DNA of 5,239 bases, from contig CAYNPH010000075.1 in the NCBI GenBank assembly GCA_964399035.1, positions 1 through 5,239 on the forward strand, written 5' to 3'. Below the pieces are notes generated by a model. It did not search any database. It was not told the origin of the DNA and worked only from the letters and a program-made list of their open reading frames with translations. Origin of the DNA: WAOL01 sp964399035. Its GTDB lineage: Archaea > Thermoproteota > Thermoprotei_A > Sulfolobales > NBVN01. A program made the position numbers and the translations under genes. Shown here piece after piece: positions 1 to 4,760 of the stretch (the stretch's first letter is position 1; each line of letters starts with the position of its first letter).

Positions 1-83
1 TCCTCAATTACTTCAGGGTCATAGAGACCGCTACCACCTATGATACCTACCTCAACACCCTTAACAGGAGGCTCAACAAGCAT
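1..83 (-). CDS. mtnP: 5'-methylthioadenosine phosphorylase, N-terminal fragment
   Basis: The reverse strand from ATG at 83 reads 27 complete codons to the window edge. They begin MLVEPPVKGVEVG and continue IIGGSGLYDPEVIE. The GIIGGSGLYDP segment is the phosphate-binding glycine-rich loop at the start of the MTAP/purine nucleoside phosphorylase family. In archaea this enzyme phosphorolyses methylthioadenosine to adenine and methylthioribose-1-phosphate in the cytoplasm, as part of methionine and purine salvage. The 'PPVK..' lead before the loop resembles crenarchaeal members as I remember them. The start is supported by GGGTG six bases upstream and a TATA-like box about 38 bases upstream. The remaining roughly 240 residues lie outside the window. 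It could be a related phosphorylase of the same family, but MTAP is the best reading. Codons mostly end in T or G. Confidence 0.87.
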   Translation of the reverse strand, partial: MLVEPPVKGVEVGIIGGSGLYDPEVIE

Positions 84-128
84 TTAACGCACCCACGCTT
101 CCCTTCTCTCCCCCGCCTAATTAATCAA
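84..128 (-). promoter_or_regulatory. mtnP promoter and Shine-Dalgarno site
   Basis: On the minus strand a TATA-like TGATTAATTAGG lies at 127-116. Its centre is about 38 bases from the ATG, which would put transcription start near 95 and give a leader of roughly a dozen bases. GGGTG at 94-90, six bases before the ATG, matches the archaeal SD core. The box was recognised by eye. Confidence 0.5.
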
Positions 129-189
129 TGCCCCCACCCTAAGGAAGGATCCGTTGTTTTCTAGTGATGACCTCTAAGGCTTAATGTTA

Positions 190-307
190 CCTCAATTACT
201 CAAAAATAGGAAACAGGTAACTTCGTGTCATATAGACCCAAGGTAGCTGATTATAATTTACCGACCTTAGATAAACTTAATACAAGGTAGATAACAACTT
301 AACGCAC
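190..307 (-). pseudogene. decayed duplicate of the mtnP 5' end
   Basis: This stretch lines up in order with 2-92, which is the start of mtnP plus its upstream bases. The shared blocks are: CCTCAATTACT identical at 2-12 and 190-200; GTCATAGAGACC (18-29) against GTCATATAGACC (227-238); TTAACGCAC identical at 84-92 and 299-307. Read on the minus strand, smaller matches fall between them in the same order (TTGTT, CCT, TTAAG, AGGT.GGTA, GGTCT.TATGAC, GTAATTGAGG). The copy preserves Gly-Leu-Tyr-Asp and Val-Ile-Glu but has an insertion of about 27 bases between them, in-frame stops, no ATG, and higher A+T than the live gene. It is therefore a non-coding fossil. Homology beyond 307 is not evident. 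Whether it arose by tandem duplication, gene replacement or an insertion into mtnP cannot be told from this window. Confidence 0.6.
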
Positions 308-373
308 TTAATGTGATGCATTTAAAGGAAAAGAAAGTTTAAAAACAATTTATGAACAGGTAGTGACAAGCAC

Positions 374-393
374 TATTAAAAATTAAAAACAAA
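374..393 (-). terminator. T-rich terminator of the 433-972 gene
   Basis: Read on the minus strand, about 40 bases after the TAA at 433, the sequence is TTTGTTTTTAATTTTTAAT. This is a typical archaeal oligo-T termination region without a stem-loop. It ends the transcript of the minus-strand gene before it reaches the mtnP region. Confidence 0.5.
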
Positions 394-432
394 CTTTCAG
401 TGATCGATCCGTACCCCATGATGAAGAAATCT

Positions 433-972
433 TTATTTTCTTTCATCACTGCTAGACTTTTCTTCTCCTTCACTAGGCGCATACCTCAGCACCCCCAAAA
501 CCCTAAGCAGCATCGCCAGAAAGTCACCCTCCTCGTAACGACCGGAGCGGGTACCCCCACGCTTACACCAGAACTCCCTGTACGCCTTAACGATGTCCTT
601 GCACACTTTCCGGTTCTTCGGTCGCTCCGGCTCTATCTTCAGCTTCCTCATCGCTTCCAATAGGGGCTCGGCCTCGGAAACGCCTTCCAGACAGTCCCTA
701 AGGACGTGCAGAGTGTGCCGGACACCGGCGTCCCCAACCCACCCAGCAACCAACGACAGGAACGCGGAAAAACGCTGGAAGTCCGGGCCCGAGACAATCG
801 GCAGCTCCACGACCCCCTTAGCGAGCACCGGGCTAGAAACACCGTCCAGACACTCGTCAGGAACGAAGACCAAAGTACCGTAGACGACGGAGCCCTTGCA
901 CTCCGGGTACATTTCAATAGTACGGATTATCGATTGAGCGCCGAAGTACGTGTCGGACACGACGGCTTTCAT
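433..972 (-). CDS. hypothetical protein (179 aa)
   Basis: I do not recognise this protein. It starts MKAVVSDTYFGAQ and ends in a hydrophilic tail (EGEEKSSSDERK). The N-terminal 60 residues look like an alpha/beta unit, with strands around residues 2-6, 28-37 and 54-60. Residues 64-110 and 120-165 look mostly helical, including a hydrophobic stretch FLSLVAGW. Cysteines lie at 25, 41, 94, 124 and 136, not in a clear metal site. No signal peptide or membrane span is obvious. ATG at 972 was chosen, with GAGGT just three bases upstream; an in-frame TTG at 984 would add four residues. The gene is monocistronic, with its own TATA box upstream and a T-rich terminator downstream. Coding-like codon use runs through its length, and the plus-strand ORFs over it are shadows. 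It carries one TATTGGA motif (662-656) in the sense direction. Confidence 0.7.
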   Translation of the reverse strand: MKAVVSDTYFGAQSIIRTIEMYPECKGSVVYGTLVFVPDECLDGVSSPVLAKGVVELPIVSGPDFQRFSAFLSLVAGWVGDAGVRHTLHVLRDCLEGVSEAEPLLEAMRKLKIEPERPKNRKVCKDIVKAYREFWCKRGGTRSGRYEEGDFLAMLLRVLGVLRYAPSEGEEKSSSDERK

Positions 973-984
973 TCTACCTCTCAA

Positions 985-1026
985 GGTTCTCGGGTTTCCT
1001 ACTGGGAGTAGTGCTTAATAAGGTCT
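985..1026 (-). promoter_or_regulatory. promoter of the 433-972 gene
   Basis: Minus-strand CCTTATTAAGC at 1023-1013 is a TATA-like box preceded by a purine-rich BRE-like GGAAAGA. Transcription would start near 992. That gives a 20-base leader containing GAGGT for the ATG at 972, or a leader of about 8 bases for the TTG at 984. The rest of the 973-1139 gap shows nothing else I can name. Confidence 0.4.
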
Positions 1027-1139
1027 TTCCTAACCTTATTGTATAGATGATAGATGTTATCTCCTTATTCTCCATTACCGTTCTAGGACATTTAATGGTA
1101 GCAACCTATCCCATTTTACGGTTAAAGTTCCAGTACATG

Positions 1140-1412
1140 TTAAGTCAACCTAGTTAACCCGGCGACAAAGAAGAACTCATGTATGTTCGACAGGAAGACC
1201 TCAAGCTTAATGATGACCCGCGGGGCGGGCGGATCCTTGCTCAGGTCGTACTGGTAAACCTTCCCTTCCTTCTCCCGCACCACGAAGAGGTAGCCCCCTA
1301 TACGGACACGCAGGACGCGGTTATCGTAGTCGGCCTCCTCGACCGTGCCTCCGTACTCTATCGCGAGCTGCTCTATCACGCGTAATGGGTCGATTTCAGG
1401 CACGTTTTTCAT
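1140..1412 (-). CDS. small hypothetical protein (90 aa)
   Basis: This is an unrecognised small protein. It opens with a probable helix (about residues 8-21, IDPLRVIEQLAIEYGG), followed by two or three beta strands: residues 32-38 (RVLRVRI), 41-46 (YLFVVR) and 50-56 (GKVYQYD). A segment with Pro-Pro-Ala-Pro and a hydrophobic C-terminus (EFFFVAGL) follow. The helix-then-sheet layout with no Cys suggests a compact cytosolic domain, and no catalytic motif is visible. The start is ATG, preceded on the minus strand by a good BRE/TATA about 34 bases upstream, so the mRNA would be nearly leaderless. It stands alone, 167 bases upstream of the next minus-strand gene and divergent from the three-gene plus-strand cluster, so it could be a regulator of that cluster. 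That role is inferred from position only. Confidence 0.65.
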   Translation of the reverse strand: MKNVPEIDPLRVIEQLAIEYGGTVEEADYDNRVLRVRIGGYLFVVREKEGKVYQYDLSKDPPAPRVIIKLEVFLSNIHEFFFVAGLTRLT

Positions 1413-1440
1413 ACTTTTACCTAAGTTAAGTTTTGATACT

Positions 1441-1456
1441 GTAATTTATTTTCTTG
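1441..1456 (-). promoter_or_regulatory. promoter of the 1140-1412 gene
   Basis: Minus-strand AAGAAAATAAATTAC reads as a purine-rich BRE followed by a TATA box (TAAATTA, about 1449-1443). Transcription start is predicted near 1420, eight bases before the ATG. It is the best-looking box of the divergent region 1413-1547. Confidence 0.45.
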
Positions 1457-1490
1457 GGATTTCCTCATAGAATCAAGGACTATCTAAAAA

Positions 1491-1520
1491 GCAAAGTTTT
1501 AACCTCTCACAAAAATAGCG
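1491..1520 (+). promoter_or_regulatory. promoter of the three-gene cluster
   Basis: Plus-strand GCAAAGTTTTAACC (1491-1504) is a TATA-like box. It would start transcription near 1524 and leave a leader of about 24 bases before the TTG at 1548. A second candidate, ACAAAAATAG (1509-1518), would start near 1540 and give a short leader. No SD precedes 1548, so a short leader fits slightly better. AAGTTTTAA recurs at 4739-4747 ahead of the PLD-like gene. Confidence 0.35.
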
Positions 1521-1547
1521 TTTCACACATTACTGCACGGGTATTCG

Positions 1548-2582
1548 TTGAGGCGTACTGTGAGCGGTTCTGCTGGTCGTTACGTTAGTGAGGTGGTGCG
1601 TGAGCGTTACGCTAGTTTCGCGGGGGCCGTTGCGGAGTGGTACGAGGGGCTCGGCGGGGCTGAGGTCGATCCTGGGGTGTTTAGGAGTGCTCTTGAGACG
1701 TTTGCGATGGGCGAGATCGGTCTCCCGGCTGGTGCGGCTAGGGAGTTCGTTGAGCGTTTCGGTGATGACGTCGCCAGAGTCCTCGCTATTGGAAAGGCTA
1801 GGGGCTACACCCCAGAGCAGCTCAAGGCCGAGATCACGAAGGTGCTCGTGAAGAAGGCTGGGAAGTTCGCTGCTCCGTTCGTTAAGGAGCTCGTGTCCCG
1901 CCTGTCGGAGGAGGAGCTCGTTAGTGCGGCGTTCCGTGACGGCCTCCTTAGGTACGCTGAGGAGGTCGGTGTTAAGCCTGAGGAGGTCGTTAGGCGTTTG
2001 AGGGAGGGCGGTCTGAGTCCGAGGGAGTACTCCCGCCTGCATCGCTACGTCCTTGAGGAGGCCATGAGGATACACACCGGTACCACGGGGGCCGTGCTGG
2101 GTAAGAGAATGAAGGAAACGATGGAGCACCTGAACCTCCTATTGAAACACGGAGGCGACACCGACCGAGCCGTAGCGGAAGCCCTAGCACCGAAGCTAGC
2201 ACAGCACCTGAAGATCGGGATCGAGGAGATGAGGCCCATGCTGAGGGAAGCGGTCGTTGCTATCCTAACCAACGCGGCGCACGCGATCGTGAAGAACGAT
2301 ATTGAAAACGCGAAGAAACACCTACAGCAAATAGCGAAGTACGCAGGCGTACAGATACCCGAAAAAACCGAAGAACTCACCAAACTACTCGTCGAACCAA
2401 TCACGCCGCACGTAAACCAACTGAAGACAACGCTGGAAGACATGAAGAAACTGATGAACGCTGACCGTGTTACAGCCGGGATCTTCGCTAGCGTCGTAAA
2501 GAAAATGGGGAGGGAGCACGGTAATAATAGAGTCGGTATCGCAAAGGGTGGAAACCTTATTGGAAATCTCGGGAAGAGGTGA
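1548..2582 (+). CDS. hypothetical helical protein, cluster gene 1 (344 aa)
   Basis: I do not recognise this protein. It is predicted almost wholly helical and soluble, with no Cys, signal peptide or membrane span. Residues 10-85 form amphipathic helices around RYVSEVVRER and FGDDVARVLAIGK. Residues 88-175 form more helices (YTPEQLKAEI, LSEEELVSAAF, VKPEEVVRRL, LSPREYSRL). Residues 185-305 are richer in Lys, His and Leu. The last 25 residues are Gly/Asn/Lys/Arg-rich (GREHGNNRVG, AKGGNLIGNLGKR) and look like a flexible basic tail, possibly contacting nucleic acid; that is inference. The start is TTG at 1548; GTG at 1560 is the alternative, and an in-frame stop at 1500 excludes longer forms. Codon use changes sharply inside the gene: none of the first 70 codons ends in A, while about a third of codons at 2283-2468 do. 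It is the first gene of a cluster, six bases upstream of the next. Confidence 0.75.
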   Translation: MRRTVSGSAGRYVSEVVRERYASFAGAVAEWYEGLGGAEVDPGVFRSALETFAMGEIGLPAGAAREFVERFGDDVARVLAIGKARGYTPEQLKAEITKVLVKKAGKFAAPFVKELVSRLSEEELVSAAFRDGLLRYAEEVGVKPEEVVRRLREGGLSPREYSRLHRYVLEEAMRIHTGTTGAVLGKRMKETMEHLNLLLKHGGDTDRAVAEALAPKLAQHLKIGIEEMRPMLREAVVAILTNAAHAIVKNDIENAKKHLQQIAKYAGVQIPEKTEELTKLLVEPITPHVNQLKTTLEDMKKLMNADRVTAGIFASVVKKMGREHGNNRVGIAKGGNLIGNLGKR

Positions 2583-2583
2583 T
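2576..2583 (+). promoter_or_regulatory. Shine-Dalgarno site of cluster gene 2
   Basis: GAGGTGAT overlaps the stop of cluster gene 1 and lies five bases before the GTG at 2589. It is a full eight-base complement of the archaeal 16S 3' end and fixes the GTG start. It is the strongest SD in the window and implies coupled translation of genes 1 and 2. Confidence 0.75.
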
Positions 2584-2588
2584 ATTGG

Positions 2589-3836
2589 GTGTCTGTTGCG
2601 GTGGAGGAGGGTGTTAAGTGTTCTGATGCTGGTGGTCGTGATTCGGTGTTTTCGGATGTTAAGATGGATGACCTTGAGGGGGTTACTTACGGGTCTAAGG
2701 AGCATTACGAGTTCGTGAGGGGTATGATGGAGATCATCGCTAATGTCGGTTTCCAGCTAGAGGAGGTAACAGTTAATGAAGAGAAGACGGGTAGTTTCGA
2801 AGATTTCGTGAGGAATGTACCGAATGTTAATGATTTGATTGAGACCTTCTGTGAGTGGTTTGGTGAGGATAAGGATATTTGTTTGGCTTTGGCGTTCTTT
2901 ACGCATCGTCGGAACAAGTCCCTGTTTGATGAGGCGATGAAGGTTCCGTTCACGTTTCCGGGTGTGGGGACTACGAAGAAGGAGGGGAAGGAGCACATTA
3001 GTATCGCTATGCGTATTTGGGGTGCGTTCGCTGGTTTGGCGGCCTATTTTACGTGGCCTTTCGCTTTTAACGTTCTCCTCGGTCGCTGTATTGGAAAGGA
3101 CATAATCAAGCTGACGAACTCGTTCACGCTTCTTGACTACAATTTAATCATGGTCATAAAGAGGGCTAAGTGGGTTGCGGACAGGATCGATGAGGCGTTA
3201 ATGCTTACCCTCTGTCGTGAGCTACCGGATTTCGTTCGTTTTCTGTTGTATCGTGTGGCGGTGAAGTTCGGTGGGGTTGGGATGGCTGAGGAGGCGGGCG
3301 TTACTGCTTCGGAGTTGGGGCTGTGGATTTTGAAGGTTAATTCGATCTATTACCCGCCGTCCGGTTTTAGGCGTCGTACTTGTCCTCAGCTTGTCGCCCC
3401 TAAGTCCTTCGCCGTGGGTGTTGAGTTCAGTAGTTCCGGGGATCGGGATAGGTTCCTTAAGGACTTCCGCGACTTCGGTGTTCGGTCGTTGGGCGGGCTG
3501 AGGGTTTCGGTCGGTTACCTTCCTGCCCGTGTGGACGCTCTGGAGGTCATATTGGAGAGTAAGGGGCTCAAAGGAAGGCCGATCGAAGGAAAACCGGAGG
3601 ACGTGCTGAACCCGACGGCGGCCGTGCCTCCGGGTGCTGCTGGGGGGATTAGCTTTCCGGAGTGGTATTCGGGGATGCTTGCTTGGGACTGGCTTAACGG
3701 TGACCTCCCGTGGGTTCTTAGGGAGTGGAGGAGGGTCGGTTGGCTTAAGAGGGGGACTTTGGGGGAGTACCTGCGTCATGTGCCTAAGCCCGTCCGCTTA
3801 GGTACTCTCGCTTTGACCCTATTGAAAGGTGGTTAA
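2589..3836 (+). CDS. hypothetical protein, cluster gene 2 (415 aa)
   Basis: I do not recognise this protein. Residues 1-130 are acidic and mixed, with a Cys/Trp patch (TFCEWFGEDKDICLALAFF, 86-104). Residues 138-165 are strongly hydrophobic and aromatic (RIWGAFAGLAAYFTWPFAF), which could be one membrane-associated segment or a buried core. Residues 185-225 are helical. Residues 231-248 (GMAEEAGVTASELGLWIL) resemble a helix-turn-helix in pattern only. Residues 272-325 look like an alpha/beta domain (SFAVGVEF, DRFLKDFRDFGV, LRVSVGYL). The C-terminus is Trp-rich (EWYSGMLAWDWLNGDLPWVLREWRRVGWL, 358-386, has six Trp). No catalytic motif is evident. The GTG start is set by a perfect SD. Codons end mostly in G or T. 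A hairpin lies near the 3' end, and a single UAA plus four codons separate it, in the same frame, from gene 3. Confidence 0.78.
   Translation: MSVAVEEGVKCSDAGGRDSVFSDVKMDDLEGVTYGSKEHYEFVRGMMEIIANVGFQLEEVTVNEEKTGSFEDFVRNVPNVNDLIETFCEWFGEDKDICLALAFFTHRRNKSLFDEAMKVPFTFPGVGTTKKEGKEHISIAMRIWGAFAGLAAYFTWPFAFNVLLGRCIGKDIIKLTNSFTLLDYNLIMVIKRAKWVADRIDEALMLTLCRELPDFVRFLLYRVAVKFGGVGMAEEAGVTASELGLWILKVNSIYYPPSGFRRRTCPQLVAPKSFAVGVEFSSSGDRDRFLKDFRDFGVRSLGGLRVSVGYLPARVDALEVILESKGLKGRPIEGKPEDVLNPTAAVPPGAAGGISFPEWYSGMLAWDWLNGDLPWVLREWRRVGWLKRGTLGEYLRHVPKPVRLGTLALTLLKGG
3780..3805 (+). other. RNA hairpin near the end of cluster gene 2
   Basis: GTGCCTAAG (3780-3788) pairs with CTTAGGTAC (3797-3805) to give nine consecutive pairs, including one G-U, around an 8-base loop CCCGTCCG. 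It is inside the coding region, about 30 bases before the stop and 43 before the start of gene 3. It could stabilise the mRNA or affect translation of gene 3. There is no T-run after it, so it is not a classical terminator. Confidence 0.4.
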
Positions 3837-3848
3837 CGGGAAGGAAAA

Positions 3849-4418
3849 TTGCAAAAAGAGAAAGCAGTCCTGTACCTCAGCGACGTCGACCTAGACCTCG
3901 GAACCAAGGAACTCTGCCGTCTTATTGGAGACTACGAGGACGGGACATGCGTCGTCGGCGACCGCCGCTACCGCTTACCCGAGGTGAGGTGGCGTGAGTT
4001 CAACGTGGTGCTCTCGGCGGACGTCTTTCTCCGTGAGGCCGTACCCAGCTCCGAGGTCGTTAAGCGTTTGGGGGCCGAGTGGGTCTACAACATTACCGCC
4101 CGTACGTACGTGGTTAGGGGCGACCGGTTCAAGGTCTACGTCTACGTGGTCTCCGACGTCCTGCAAGTCCGGGTTCATTCCCATTCCTTCGTGCCCTCCG
4201 GAAGCGATGGGCAACACGGGTTTCCAATATGGATTCACGGGAACAGGAAACGACCAGCGACTCCCCCTCCGAAACGCTCACCCCGAGAACCGACGCAGCA
4301 AAGAAAACCAAGGAATCACCACACAAACCCAACGACCGGAGCAAGGAAACCGCACGGCAGGCATCACCGCCCCGCAGGAGCTCGACGGCTTCCCGGAATT
4401 TCGGTTCCTTGCGTTTAA
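3849..4418 (+). CDS. hypothetical protein, cluster gene 3, C-terminal part doubtful
   Basis: I do not recognise this protein. Residues 1-118 look genuine: an acidic start (LYLSDVDLDLG), then strands and helices, ending in a beta-rich stretch (ARTYVVRGDRFKVYVYVVSD and QVRVHSHSF, about 84-114). Beyond residue 120 the frame gives an implausible Arg/Pro/His-rich sequence, which is the antisense shadow of the minus-strand gene 4129-4470. The true end is therefore probably near 4200-4215, but no stop exists there in this frame, so the gene may be truncated. The start is TTG, 12 bases after the stop of gene 2 and in the same frame. GGAAGG four bases upstream and GGTGG 17 bases upstream are weak SD candidates. 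As gene 3 of the cluster it is presumably co-transcribed. It contains a TATTGGAG motif (3923-3930). Confidence 0.55.
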   Translation: MQKEKAVLYLSDVDLDLGTKELCRLIGDYEDGTCVVGDRRYRLPEVRWREFNVVLSADVFLREAVPSSEVVKRLGAEWVYNITARTYVVRGDRFKVYVYVVSDVLQVRVHSHSFVPSGSDGQHGFPIWIHGNRKRPATPPPKRSPREPTQQRKPRNHHTNPTTGARKPHGRHHRPAGARRLPGISVPCV

Positions 4419-4470
4419 GGATTTCAATACCGATTTCCGCGTCCGGGACGTAGCCGGTCTCGGCACTCAT
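4129..4470 (-). CDS. hypothetical protein (113 aa), C-terminal part doubtful
   Basis: I do not recognise this protein. Residues 1-88 look genuine, with normal G/T-ending codons: MSAETGYVPDAEIGIEIL, then a helix with Arg and Leu (FREAVELLRGGDACRAVSLL), then hydrophobic LVFFAASVLGVSV. From about residue 90 the sequence turns into an Arg-rich run (RRARR.. to RRRPRRRR). That run is the shadow of the plus-strand cluster gene 3, so the natural C-terminus is missing or lies at about 4210-4200. ATG at 4470 was chosen; GTG at 4473 and TTG at 4497 are in-frame alternatives, and TAA closes the frame just beyond. It overlaps the preceding minus-strand ORF by 47 bases, so the two could be translationally coupled. 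Two TATTG(G)A motifs lie in it in the sense direction. Confidence 0.5.
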   Translation of the reverse strand: MSAETGYVPDAEIGIEILKRKEPKFREAVELLRGGDACRAVSLLRSLGLCGDSLVFFAASVLGVSVSEGESLVVSCSRESILETRVAHRFRRARRNGNEPGLAGRRRPRRRRP

Positions 4471-4501
4471 CACTTTCCGCCGGCCCGGACTTTCCAATAT
4501 G
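4221..4501. repeat. 11-base direct repeat, 270 bases apart
   Basis: TTTCCAATATG is identical at 4221-4231 and 4491-4501. The flanking bases differ. The left copy lies close to the place where the two convergent ORFs stop looking coding. The right copy lies just upstream of the start of the minus-strand gene. Confidence 0.55.
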
Positions 4502-4654
4502 AGCGATTAAACCCTCCACGCACTCCGCAAACGCTGTGTCGTTATGCAAGCAATCCGTGAAAGCCAAACGACACTCGACCTCAAGCCACGCGTCACCGCC
4601 CGCCTCCTCAACGCACTTCATGTATGATGCGGCACATATGGTCGCCCTGTTCAT
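4424..4654 (-). CDS. small Cys-rich hypothetical protein (76 aa)
   Basis: This is an unrecognised small protein with six cysteines, at residues 7, 14, 28, 35, 45 and 64. Cys7/14 and Cys28/35 form two C-X6-C pairs on what look like two helices (about 3-17 and 23-50), joined by a Gly-Gly-Asp turn. A helical hairpin closed by disulfides, or a small metal-binding fold, would fit; both are inference. Cytosolic disulfides are known in some hyperthermophilic crenarchaea. The last 12 residues (CRDRLRPGRGNRY) look like out-of-frame sequence and overlap the start of the next minus-strand gene. ATG at 4654 is the only start before a TAA 23 codons upstream. Its promoter is unclear; the nearest AT-rich box (4750-4738) would leave a leader of about 65 bases. 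Confidence 0.45.
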   Translation of the reverse strand: MNRATICAASYMKCVEEAGGDAWLEVECRLAFTDCLHNDTAFAECVEGLIAHIGKSGPAESDECRDRLRPGRGNRY

Positions 4655-4734
4655 TTTCTTGTTCCGTGTGCCCGTGTTCCAATAGGTGAAGCGGTTCGCG
4701 GTGGTTGCCCTGTAAAGCTCTTATCCAATAGTGA

Positions 4735-4750
4735 GAACAAGTTTTAATCG
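4735..4750 (+). promoter_or_regulatory. possible promoter of the PLD-like gene
   Basis: GAACAAGTTTTAATCG carries the same AAGTTTTAA as upstream of cluster gene 1. It lies about 17 bases before the GTG at 4761 and about 32 before an in-frame GTG at 4776. The usual TATA spacing would therefore suit the later start. The intergenic stretch 4655-4760 also has two TCCAATA copies (4678-4684 and 4724-4730) and no other feature I can see. Confidence 0.3.
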
Positions 4751-4760
4751 GTGAGCGGAC

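Larger units (their letters stand above)
656..4730. repeat. dispersed TATTGGA motif, ten copies
   Basis: TATTGGA on the plus strand: 1787-1793, 2558-2564, 3089-3095, 3550-3556, 3923-3929. As TCCAATA: 656-662, 4223-4229, 4493-4499, 4678-4684, 4724-4730. Seven of the ten extend to TATTGGAA and five to TATTGGAAA. All coding copies run in the sense direction of the local gene. TATTGAA variants occur near 2138, 2305 and 3821, and as TTCAATA near 913 and 4425. Function is unknown. Confidence 0.5.

Noticed and set aside
163..250. Possible C/D box RNA on the plus strand (GTGATGA 163-169, CTGA 247-250)
   Set aside because: It is too long for an archaeal C/D RNA, has no internal boxes, and overlaps the mtnP fossil.
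397..449. Possible C/D box guide RNA on the minus strand (GTGATGA 449-443, CTGA 400-397)
   Set aside because: The size fits, but there are no D'/C' boxes and no terminal stem, and the C box falls on the last codons of the 433-972 gene.
400..663. Plus-strand ORF of 87 aa
   Set aside because: It is antisense to the end of the 433-972 gene, with no SD and an unlikely composition.
433..972. PIN-domain (VapC-like) toxin, from the start MKAVVSDT
   Set aside because: Only the first strand and an Asp resemble PIN. The later acidic residues and the T-x-D-x-D/F region are not evident, and no antitoxin gene adjoins it.
1530..2443. Minus-strand ORFs of 199 and 132 aa opposite cluster gene 1
   Set aside because: They are Ser/Leu/Arg- or Cys/Phe-rich shadow translations with no start signals; the plus frame has convincing helices and an SD-linked partner.
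3222..3779. Minus-strand ORF of 185 aa opposite cluster gene 2
   Set aside because: It is Pro/Arg/Thr-rich low-complexity translation, typical of the antisense of a G/T-rich gene.
4190..4218. Inverted repeat TGCCC/GGGCA between the convergent genes
   Set aside because: It has only five pairs, a 12-base loop and no T-run, too weak to call a terminator.
3994..4560. Plus-strand ORF of 188 aa in another frame, and a 74-aa ORF at 4229
   Set aside because: Both are shadows of cluster gene 3 and of the minus-strand genes. All plus frames are open there because the region is GC-rich.
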